Of a stretch of 64,000 bases of DNA, positions 17,135 to 24,485 are shown piece after piece. The notes under the pieces are model-generated. The model saw only the letters and a list, made by a program, of their open reading frames with translations, had not been told where the DNA came from and searched no databases. Within the stretch, counting starts at the first letter, position 1. Each line of letters opens with the position of its first letter. Origin of the DNA: DATNPX01 sp036702975. GTDB lineage: Bacteria; Cyanobacteriota; Vampirovibrionia; Obscuribacterales; Obscuribacteraceae. The stretch is from positions 1-64,000 of the forward strand of contig DATNPX010000033.1 of the NCBI GenBank assembly GCA_036702975.1. The letters run 5' to 3'. Made by a program: the position numbers and the translations under genes.

Positions 17135-17184
17135 GAGGGCGGTTCGAAGCTGGTCCATTCTGGATCTTGCTTCTTGCCGCCCTC
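17135..17184 (-). terminator. Long composite hairpin downstream of the gene at 17215
   Basis: Three coaxial stems in 50 bases: GAGGGCGG/CCGCCCTC (17135-17142, 17177-17184), GAAGC/GCTTC (17146-17150, 17169-17173) and GGTCCA/TGGATC (17152-17157, 17161-17166), with loop TTC. It lies 30 bases past the stop of the minus-strand gene at 17215. The following bases on that strand (AAGTTTGGATTTTG) are only moderately T-rich, so it is a terminator or a 3'-protecting structure. Confidence 0.65.
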
Positions 17185-17214
17185 GTCGTCGGAATCTAAG
17201 TCTTGTGGTGATTG

Positions 17215-17562
17215 CTATTTAGGAATTACACGCTTAGCAAGCTTTTGCTTTTGCATATCGACTGATATGCCGTTTAGCTTCTTTTCGATTTTGCCTTCGT
17301 CTTTGTACGAGAGCTTGCCACCATTTTTGGACTTCATCTTTGTTTCGTCTTCCGCGACGCTCGACAAACGATCTCTTAGTGCATTCGCTTCTTTCAGCGT
17401 AAGCTCGTTTGCCTTCTGTCCGGCATCCACCTCTTTTTTCAACTGGTCTTGCCGTTGCGTGACCGTGTAATGTTTTCGCGCCTCCGCTTCTGTCGGCTGA
17501 ACTAAGGTGTTCATCGCGCTCAGACCGAGGGCTGTTATCGTTAAGGCTACGTAGCGATTCAT
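17215..17562 (-). CDS. Small exported helical protein
   Basis: 115 residues from ATG 17562 (AGGAG ten bases upstream). It has a signal-like N-terminus (MNRYVALTITALGLSAMNTL, cleavage near EAEA), then a highly charged, predicted helical region (QRQDQLKKEVDAGQKANELT; LRDRLSSVAEDETKMKSKNG) and a basic C-terminus. A longer frame to 17691 lacks a ribosome site and would bury the signal peptide. Family not recognised; a periplasmic coiled-coil protein is the best description. A competing frame at 17234-17620 is a shadow. Confidence 0.7.
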   Translation of the reverse strand: MNRYVALTITALGLSAMNTLVQPTEAEARKHYTVTQRQDQLKKEVDAGQKANELTLKEANALRDRLSSVAEDETKMKSKNGGKLSYKDEGKIEKKLNGISVDMQKQKLAKRVIPK

Positions 17563-17887
17563 AAATTTGGCTCTCCTCTCCAAAACCAGACTCTGCAATA
17601 GAGAATCTAACCGCCGCCAATAAGTTCCGTCCTGTCGGAAAATTTCATGTTGGGTATGAGATTTAGCGCAGAAAGAGTCTTTGTCGAACACGAGGAATTT
17701 TGCAGTCTCCTTATCGGCACATCACCATTAACTCTTCACAACCGCTGCACAATAATCGGTAATAATTGGATATGGCTGAACGGCTGCTTTTGTATCGAGT
17801 GTGTCCAATCGGTCTTTCTGGTTGCCCTGGTTTAGTTTTGCGATTTCGGTCGCCGTTTCGTAACTTCTTGTTCCCCTGAGAAGCCTC

Positions 17888-19549
17888 TTGCACAAGTATC
17901 TCCGAATACCGGTCGCTATCGCCACCAGCTTATGGTGGATTTCAGCGTCCTTGTCTTTTCCTGGATTGGCTGCTTCCAATCTGCAGACTGCTCAGGATTA
18001 TGAAGACCTCTGCCGGGCGGAGAAGCTCTTTTTCGGGAAGGTTGACACTACCGATACCTATCTGAGGCGTCTGGACTTTCTTGAGATGGGCATCTTTGGG
18101 CGCCTCCGCTCGGGGTCGTCCGAGAAAAGATTTCAGCGTATCGCAGACGCTTTGGGACTGGAGCTAACTGCCAATTCGATCCCCTCGGCTAACAATACTG
18201 GTCAGGTAGCAACGATTAGTCCGGCATCTGACCCTAAAAACGGTTCGTCTCCCGATCTCAAAGCGGGAGAAAAAAACACACCGACTGGCGCGACGACCGA
18301 CGCGCAAACTGCTTCGCCTGGGCCCAACGACAACTTTATGCACTCAGCCGATATAGCGGCTGGTTCTGTGTCCAGCTTGAAAGACCTTATGAGTTCACCG
18401 CAAATCCCAGCATCTACGGGCAGTAGTGATAACAATACTGCCGCCGCCTCAACCTCTGAGCAGATGGCTTCCACACAGAGCAAAGTGCCCTCCAGCTCCA
18501 AACCTACCGGAACGAATTCGCCATCTAGCACTTCTGTCAGCATTACAAGTCAAGCTGGCACCAAATCTGGTTTATCTTCGACCGCTAAGGTTGGCAAAAA
18601 CAACAAAGTACCGATGGTGGTGTTAGGGAAAGAGACACCAAAGATTGCGGTGAGCGCTCCGCAGAATGTTAGTTCGCGTAACGCATCGTCTTCAAAATCC
18701 GACCGCAGACTTGAGCGCCCGTCCGTTGACTTGCAGCGGAACGGTTCGCGCGACGTCGAGATCGATGCTCTCTTCAAACAAGGTATGGATGCGTTTCGGG
18801 CTCACCACAGCAAAGAAGCGCAGACTGCGTTCAAACAAATACTTACACTTGATCCGCGCAATGTCGATGCTTACTTTAATCTTGGATCGTTAGCGGAAGG
18901 AAACAAAGAGTACCTCGATGCGTTGACCTATTATAAAGCTGCTCTTTCTTCGAATCCCAACGACAAAGATTTAAAGAAGGCTGTCGCTTCGATGGAGCAA
19001 ATGCTGACGAAACAACGAGCTAAGCCTGCCGGTTCGGGCGCGCACACACCTGCAACAGCTGGCAATTCTGGAAGATCTAACTCAGCGTCACAAAATGCCA
19101 CATCAACAACAAAGAGCAGTGGTGGTGTACGATATACTCCCACCGCTAATGCTTCCATGAACTCGGCTCCGGTTATTCCTGCAGACCAAACGACTGCTTC
19201 AATTACTGACATTGGCACGAAAGAAGCGCCAATGCAATCGGTCAAACAACTCGATCCCCGCACCTTCTCTTTGCAGACCGCACAAAATGGTTTGAATGTG
19301 CCGTTCAGTTCAATGAATGCCGGCAATACACCATATCAGACCCCTCCAATTTATAGCATTCCTCCGACATTGAGCGGTGTAGTGCCTGCCAACAATTTCC
19401 CTGTTAACAACTTTCCTGTTGGCAGTATCGCGCCCACAAATCCTAATCGATCAAACTTTGGATACATAATCCAGGCCGGCGCGGGGGTCGCTCTTCACGG
19501 TAGTAGCTTGCACTGTCCAATTTGCAGAATTATGTCTGGACTGCACTAA
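17888..19549 (+). CDS. Exported protein with FFGK-type N-terminal block and TPR domain
   Basis: 553 residues from TTG 17888 (weak GAGAAG upstream). Signal peptide (IPVAIATSLWWISASLSFPG, cleavage near LAAS), then a conserved-looking block AEKLFFGKVDTTDTYLRRLD and FLEMGIFGRL (about residues 43-73). I recall similar LE..xFGK...RLxxLExxxFG units as recurrent in exported proteins of cyanobacteria and Melainabacteria. Next a long Ser/Thr/Pro-rich linker, two TPRs (about 295-370; AFRAHHSKEAQTAFKQILTL, VDAYFNLGSLAEGNKEYLDA) and a Ser/Asn/Pro-rich tail ending with CPIC. Followed one base later by a second exported protein, probably translated together. Confidence 0.82.
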   Translation: MHKYLRIPVAIATSLWWISASLSFPGLAASNLQTAQDYEDLCRAEKLFFGKVDTTDTYLRRLDFLEMGIFGRLRSGSSEKRFQRIADALGLELTANSIPSANNTGQVATISPASDPKNGSSPDLKAGEKNTPTGATTDAQTASPGPNDNFMHSADIAAGSVSSLKDLMSSPQIPASTGSSDNNTAAASTSEQMASTQSKVPSSSKPTGTNSPSSTSVSITSQAGTKSGLSSTAKVGKNNKVPMVVLGKETPKIAVSAPQNVSSRNASSSKSDRRLERPSVDLQRNGSRDVEIDALFKQGMDAFRAHHSKEAQTAFKQILTLDPRNVDAYFNLGSLAEGNKEYLDALTYYKAALSSNPNDKDLKKAVASMEQMLTKQRAKPAGSGAHTPATAGNSGRSNSASQNATSTTKSSGGVRYTPTANASMNSAPVIPADQTTASITDIGTKEAPMQSVKQLDPRTFSLQTAQNGLNVPFSSMNAGNTPYQTPPIYSIPPTLSGVVPANNFPVNNFPVGSIAPTNPNRSNFGYIIQAGAGVALHGSSLHCPICRIMSGLH

Positions 19550-19550
19550 G

Positions 19551-20069
19551 ATGCGCCGCCAATTCTATCGGCTTTCGATTATTTCTGGTATCGTTGCGGC
19601 GGGCACGTCTGCGTCTCTGGCTGACGACCACTCCTGGTCGCATTTAAGGCAACAAATTGCGGCCACAGAGATGAATAATACTGACACTGGTTTACACGAT
19701 TCTCGCAGACTTCCGAGACCGTTACCTACAGCTAGCGCGACTGGAGGTGACTCCGACGGAAATGCCCTGCTTATCGAACGTCCTCATTCCGTTGAAAACT
19801 CTGTTAAATACTTAGCAGACGATGATGCATCGTTGCATCAAGTCTCACATAATTTAGTTCGCTGGCTTAAACATTTTGGCAGCCCTGTCGTTTGCGATAT
19901 GGTGTTTTGTCACACCAGTTGCCAGGATTATGATGACAGTTGTCCTTCGTTTAAGCGTTCAGTTGCGGAACTTCTCTTCGCTCAATCTACCGGTTGCGTG
20001 ATGCCTCAATCGCCATCGCAGTCGGTAAATTCTCTGCTTGAACGCCTCGATTCATGCTGCAACAAATGA
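19551..20069 (+). CDS. Exported Cys-containing protein, coupled to the preceding gene
   Basis: 172 residues. The ATG starts one base after the stop of the preceding gene and has no site of its own, so translation is probably coupled. N-terminal signal peptide (MRRQFYRLSIISGIVAAGTS, cleavage near SLA-DD). The C-terminal half has several cysteines (PVVCDMVFCHTSCQDYDDSC, later GCVM and SCCNK), which fit disulfides outside the cytoplasm. No known domain. Together with its neighbour it is a candidate two-component extracellular assembly (inference). Confidence 0.72.
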   Translation: MRRQFYRLSIISGIVAAGTSASLADDHSWSHLRQQIAATEMNNTDTGLHDSRRLPRPLPTASATGGDSDGNALLIERPHSVENSVKYLADDDASLHQVSHNLVRWLKHFGSPVVCDMVFCHTSCQDYDDSCPSFKRSVAELLFAQSTGCVMPQSPSQSVNSLLERLDSCCNK

Positions 20070-20256
20070 TTCGAAATTGTGCTTGGAGAAAGGCGAAATA
20101 TAGGAAACATTTTCTTATTCTGGTAGTCGAAATATTTAGTTGGAGATTTCCGACAATCTGTTGGAGCAAGGAATTGCGCCATTTAAGTTCGTCCAGGCCG
20201 CAAGTGACCTAAGTATGATGAATAGATGACAGAAAACTTTCGTAGGGGAAAGAAGA

Positions 20257-20499
20257 ATGACTTACCACAATGACTCGACCAGTTCGAATTTGAAGCCTGT
20301 TTTGCTCGTCGTAAGTGTCGTCACGGCAATGCTTCTTGGTGGCATGTATTTTTATTACACCAATACGGTGCAGCGAGCAGAGGGCAGCGAAAGTGCAGTG
20401 GCACCGGCTGTAGCTCCAACTGCCACCACCCAACAAACTGCTCCCGCTATTCCGGCGGTGACGACGGCTTCAAGAGCTAAGTCGCGAACTGGCGTCTAG
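20257..20499 (+). CDS. Small single-pass membrane protein with Ala/Pro/Thr-rich tail
   Basis: 80 residues: short polar N-terminus, one helix (LKPVLLVVSVVTAMLLGGMY), then an extracytoplasmic Ala/Pro/Thr tail ending in a basic cluster (SRAKSRTGV). GGGGAAAG lies just upstream of the ATG. An ORF on the opposite strand (20209-20436) shows no membrane or signal pattern and is rejected. Function unknown. Confidence 0.6.
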   Translation: MTYHNDSTSSNLKPVLLVVSVVTAMLLGGMYFYYTNTVQRAEGSESAVAPAVAPTATTQQTAPAIPAVTTASRAKSRTGV

Positions 20500-20539
20500 T
20501 ATCCGTCCACTTAGTCTCACCTGGTTCCACTTAGTCAAC

Positions 20540-21787
20540 CTAGTCTTGCGTGTCCTTGCGAACCTGATCTTCGATCTCGGTCCAAGTTGCAAACCATTTG
20601 AGAATCTTCCCTTCGCTGCTTCTCAAAGCGACAGCGCGTCCTAGGTGCCATCGATATGGATCTGCTGTTCCAGTTGCTTTGACAACAGTTTTGGTTTGCG
20701 CTCTGCGCAGTCTAAATTCCATTTCGTAACTATCACCGGTAGCAAGAGCCTGCTTCCACTCCTGTATATACTGCTTGCGTTCTTCCGGGTGAATTAGAAA
20801 CTGCCAACCCAAATTTTGGCTTTCATCCACCGACAAACCTGTGTATTCAAACCACCGATGATTGAAAAAATCAATTTCACCGTTGGCGTTTGCTGTCCAT
20901 ACTATCTGGGGAATCGCATTCGCCATAGTGCGGAAATAAGTTTCACTTCTTAGGATGCGTTCTTGTAATCGCATCTTGTAGTCGATGTCTGTTGAAGTTC
21001 CATACCATTGCAACTCATCGTTTGCATTCTTCGCCGGCAAAGCTCTCATCATATGCCAACGAGCACCGTCTTTACAAAGATAGCGAACGCGGATTTCAAA
21101 GGGTTCTTCAAGCTGTGCTGCATTCAATGCTTCAGTTCTCAGTTTGCGCCTGTCCGCCGGATGAATTGCTTTCAACCAGAGGAAACCATTGTCGTCCTCT
21201 CTCTTTAATCCGGTTACGTCAAAAAATCTCTGATTAATAAACGTCGTTTTTCCTTCAGGATCACAAATCCACACTAAATGCGGTATTGCCTCAGCCAGCA
21301 ATTTGAATTGTGCTTCACTGGCTTTCAATTCAGACTCCATCTTTTTTTGATGTGTGCGGTCTATAATGAATGCCAGGAGTTCCATCTCAGGCTCTGTCTC
21401 ATCGCTAACTGCCAGAACCAAAACATCACAGCGTGTACCGTCTTTTCTAAAAAGCTGTTTTTCAAACGGCTCTGTTTTGCCTTTGGTGAGCACCTGTTCG
21501 AGGGCTGCTTCGTCAAGGTGCACGAACTCTGGCGGTGTGAAAACAGCGGCGTTAATTGCGCCACTGTTCAACTCTTCAAAACTGTATCCTAAGAGTTTCG
21601 CTGCGGCTTCATTACACTCTGTAATTTCGCCTGTCAGTTTGCACCGTAAGATTGGTAGAAGATTTGAATCGATAAATTTCCGCAGATTTTTCTCGCAATC
21701 AGGTGATTGCAAGAGGCTCAACTCTTGGCCCTTGTTCGGAAAATCATTTGGTGCAGGAGCGTCGTTCTTTGACATTCTGAAATTCAT
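20540..21787 (-). CDS. Triple-PAS sensor protein lacking an output domain (second of pair)
   Basis: 415 residues: three PAS/PAC units (about 40-155, 155-280 and 285-410), e.g. ILRCKLTGEITECNEAAAKL, HLVWICDPEGKTTFINQRFF, QIVWTANANGEIDFFNHRWF, with PAC motifs YGTSTDID and KWFATWTEIED. There is no HisKA, HATPase, GGDEF, EAL, kinase or DNA-binding domain. Predicted cytosolic. Its ATG overlaps the stop of the upstream paralogue as ATGA, so the two are cotranslated. MSKNDAP at the fifth codon is an alternative start. PAS domains bind small ligands or mediate dimerisation; a hetero-oligomer of the pair is plausible. Confidence 0.9.
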   Translation of the reverse strand: MNFRMSKNDAPAPNDFPNKGQELSLLQSPDCEKNLRKFIDSNLLPILRCKLTGEITECNEAAAKLLGYSFEELNSGAINAAVFTPPEFVHLDEAALEQVLTKGKTEPFEKQLFRKDGTRCDVLVLAVSDETEPEMELLAFIIDRTHQKKMESELKASEAQFKLLAEAIPHLVWICDPEGKTTFINQRFFDVTGLKREDDNGFLWLKAIHPADRRKLRTEALNAAQLEEPFEIRVRYLCKDGARWHMMRALPAKNANDELQWYGTSTDIDYKMRLQERILRSETYFRTMANAIPQIVWTANANGEIDFFNHRWFEYTGLSVDESQNLGWQFLIHPEERKQYIQEWKQALATGDSYEMEFRLRRAQTKTVVKATGTADPYRWHLGRAVALRSSEGKILKWFATWTEIEDQVRKDTQD

Positions 21788-23070
21788 TTCTCGCGATATC
21801 TGAACTTTTGATTTTCTATTTCAGTCCAGGTGGCAAACCACTTTTGAATGGTGCCGTCTTCACCTCTTAATGCGACCGCCCGCCCAAGATGCCATCTATA
21901 TGGATTCTCGGCGTGCGAGCCAATACCGACCGCGCGTCTCAACCGAAACTCCTTTTCGTAAGTGTCACCTGAACTTAATGCGTTCTCCCACTCGGAAAGA
22001 TATGAAGCTCTATCCTCAGGATGTATGAGCAACGTCCACCCAGTGTTAATACTTTGGCTCCATGAGAGTCCTGTGTATTCAAACCAACGATGATTGAAGA
22101 AATCAATTTCGCCGTTTGGCTGCGCCGTCCAAACTATTTGAGGGATGGCGTCAGCCAGGGTTCTATATTGCAGTTCGCTCTCTTTGAGATCGTTCTCTTG
22201 ATGTTTCTGTTCATCTATGTCAGTTGATGTGCCGATCCACAAAAGCACTTCTTTCTTGTCATTAGTTACAGGAGCGGTTCTCGTCAAAAACCACTTATAC
22301 TCACCGTTAGCCTGCCGGTAGCGAACTTCCATTTCATAGACATCAGTATAAGAACTCGATTTCTTCCAACTGTCGACGAATTTGGCTATGTCTTCAGGAT
22401 GAATAATATTTTGCCATCCGGTGCCGGTTGTCTGCTCGTGAGTCAGACCGCTGAAGTCGTAGAGCTTTTGATTAGCGTAAACAAGGTTGTTCTGTGTATC
22501 CACTATCCAGACGATTTGGGGAATCGATTCGGTCAGATGTCTGAACTCCGCTTCGCTGAATTTGAGCAGGCGTTCGGCTCGTTTCTCATTCGAAAGATCT
22601 AGGATGAATGCCAACCAGTCATCGCCTGTGGTATCAAGCGCCAGGATTACCACCAAGACCGGTACTGCATGTCCATCTTTATGGATATATTCCTTTTCGA
22701 AGGTCGTCGCTTTTCCCTGAGTCATAAGCTGTTGAATGGCTATTTTCGACTCGGTCGCCCATTTTGGCGGGGTGATGTCAGTCCAGCGGAGATTGCCACT
22801 GCGCACTTCCTCGGGAGTCCATCCCAACAGGTCAGTAAAGGCTTGATTAGCCTCAAAAATTTGCCCGGCAAGATTTGAGCGCACGACTACGATTGCATTT
22901 GCTGCAATAAAGGTGCGTAGAGCTCGAGAGCCTATGTCGGGTACCGCTTCGCGTCCGTATTCATTAGAGGGAGCGGCTTCCGCATTGCTGCTGACATTTG
23001 CAGCAGTGGGCTCGTCTTTCTCCAAGTCAAGGTCGCGCAGACCCTGATGCATCTGGTCGTAATTTTCCAA
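21784..23070 (-). CDS. Triple-PAS sensor protein lacking an output domain (first of pair)
   Basis: 428 residues from TTG 23070, or 422 from ATG 23052; neither has a strong site. Same architecture as the downstream gene: PAS/PAC units near 45-170, 170-300 and 300-425 (AIVVVRSNLAGQIFEANQAF, QIVWIVDTQNNLVYANQKLY, QIVWTAQPNGEIDFFNHRWF; LWIGTSTDIDEQ, KWFATWTEIENQ). The third PAS and the segment NPYRWHLGRAVALR are close to identical with the paralogue (PYRWHLGRAVALRS), indicating a tandem duplication. It ends without an effector domain. A connection to the lone response regulator at 30182 is possible but unsupported. Confidence 0.9.
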   Translation of the reverse strand: MENYDQMHQGLRDLDLEKDEPTAANVSSNAEAAPSNEYGREAVPDIGSRALRTFIAANAIVVVRSNLAGQIFEANQAFTDLLGWTPEEVRSGNLRWTDITPPKWATESKIAIQQLMTQGKATTFEKEYIHKDGHAVPVLVVILALDTTGDDWLAFILDLSNEKRAERLLKFSEAEFRHLTESIPQIVWIVDTQNNLVYANQKLYDFSGLTHEQTTGTGWQNIIHPEDIAKFVDSWKKSSSYTDVYEMEVRYRQANGEYKWFLTRTAPVTNDKKEVLLWIGTSTDIDEQKHQENDLKESELQYRTLADAIPQIVWTAQPNGEIDFFNHRWFEYTGLSWSQSINTGWTLLIHPEDRASYLSEWENALSSGDTYEKEFRLRRAVGIGSHAENPYRWHLGRAVALRGEDGTIQKWFATWTEIENQKFRYREK

Positions 23071-23294
23071 TCTTTAGTGCCAACTTTCGGACCTGCTGGT
23101 CCTTCCACGGCCGGAGTTCAAGAGGTTCCGGGACGCCTAACGCAATCGTTCGAAAACCATTATTGCCCATTTTCCTTTCAACAGCTAGGTTGTAGGCGCT
23201 TGACTACTCTGAACATTTGTTAATCGTGACAGCGATTTTGTGAATCTATTATTTAATGAGTTGGTAGATAGGGGAGCAAAAACAAGGCAAGAGA

Positions 23295-23465
23295 CTATCT
23301 CAGGCTGTCCTTCTGCTCCATGGAATTTGTAAGCGTGTGTCGCTGCTCGAGTGGTGTGCCGAAGATAAAATCGGCTAAAACCCCCAACAGCGCCAAAATT
23401 AAGATCGCAAAAGCAATTTTCCTGTCCCCAGCTCTGTGGGATTCGTGGTCTGTAAGCTGTGTCAT
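23295..23465 (-). CDS. 56-residue single-pass membrane protein (short, easily missed)
   Basis: Translation of the minus strand from ATG 23465 gives 56 residues: a polar N-terminus (MTQLTDHESHRAGDRK), one hydrophobic helix (IAFAILILALLGVLADFIFG) and a polar C-terminus ending MEQKDSLR before TAG at 23297-23295. The ribosome site CTGGAGAAAAGCA puts GGAG eight bases before the ATG. Charge distribution favours a cytoplasmic N-terminus. It lies between the PAS pair and a secreted basic protein on the same strand. Longer ORFs in other frames here look random. Confidence 0.68.
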   Translation of the reverse strand: MTQLTDHESHRAGDRKIAFAILILALLGVLADFIFGTPLEQRHTLTNSMEQKDSLR

Positions 23466-23635
23466 TGCTTTTCTCCAGCGGGCAAGTAAGCAACTTGAGA
23501 GTCGCAGAATAGGCGATAAAGTTCCGCCATGGCGCCAATTATTACGCGACAGTAGCTGTGCGTCGAGTTAAACAAAGGCAGACGCTTGAAACGCGTGCCC
23601 AGAAACTTGCGAGCTTACTATTGCTCTTAACGAAA

Positions 23636-24232
23636 TTAATCTTCCAGCGCCGGGTCTTTACGTTCGAAAGTAATCGGGTTCGACTCGGTTCGTTCGCTGT
23701 GTTTAATTATTGTCGGTTGTTCGATAACCGTTCGTTTAACAGTTACCTGGTTTGTTGCTTGGGCGATCTGGCGCGGCCTATGCACTGCGCGATGAGCAAT
23801 GTGTGTGATGTGTTTCTTTGGCGTTGTGTATGCTCGCTTGTGGCTCACTACTTTTGGTGGCACTCTCTTGACCGAAGTTTTCTCTTCGATTCTCTCTTCT
23901 ACTACTTTCGGCGTTCTATCAATAGTTGTTTCGCTCGTCGTTTTCTCCTGCGGAACAACTACTTGTTCGTGTCTTTCCATGATCATCGGCGCTTCACTCT
24001 TTATAGTATCGCCATTGGCATCGATCGTCTCTTTCGTTTGCATCATCGTTGGCACCATGTAGCTTTTAACTACCTGTGGCGATCCGGTTGTGGTTGTCTC
24101 GGTTCGTATTGTTTCCGGCTCAGCTAACGCCTGCGTCGACATGAATACCAGTTGTAGACCGGCAGACAATGCTGATAGCAGAGCCCGCGACGCAAATCTT
24201 TCTTGAGTAAATTCTTTTCCCGTGTGTGGCAT
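23636..24232 (-). CDS. Secreted basic low-complexity protein
   Basis: 198 residues: signal peptide (about 1-37; FASRALLSALSAGLQLVFMS, cleavage near ALA-EP), then a Thr/Val/Glu/Lys/His-rich mature chain without cysteines or known domain (e.g. PQEKTTSETTIDRTPKVVEE, HKRAYTTPKKHITHIAHRAV, VKRTVIEQPTIIKHSERTES). GAGGAG lies eight bases before the ATG. It looks like an extended surface or periplasmic protein; function not recognised. Confidence 0.75.
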   Translation of the reverse strand: MPHTGKEFTQERFASRALLSALSAGLQLVFMSTQALAEPETIRTETTTTGSPQVVKSYMVPTMMQTKETIDANGDTIKSEAPMIMERHEQVVVPQEKTTSETTIDRTPKVVEERIEEKTSVKRVPPKVVSHKRAYTTPKKHITHIAHRAVHRPRQIAQATNQVTVKRTVIEQPTIIKHSERTESNPITFERKDPALED

Positions 24233-24485
24233 GTGCGTATCTCCTCACCTTCGCCTTCGGTGACGCAACCGGTTGAGATGAGGTTCCATGAAGAAGAGAG
24301 AGTGTCATGCAACTTCTGAATTATTGTTGCCAAGGGGGTTTAAAGCGAAAAAATTAGGGAATCAAAGCCCGGAAAGTGCCTTTGTGACTGTTTTTTATTG
24401 AACGAATAGTAAGCGACTTTCTGGGGAACAAAGTAAGGGAACGCATAAAGCATCGCGTTGGCTCGAGAGGAGGTCACGTTTCGTC

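Noticed and set aside
17141..17150. GGTTCGAAGC as a tRNA T-loop
   Set aside because: No acceptor stem, D-arm or anticodon fits; the bases belong to the composite hairpin.
23185..23538. 117-codon minus-strand ORF beside the PAS genes
   Set aside because: No signal, domain or ribosome site; it overlaps the better-supported 56-residue gene in another frame.
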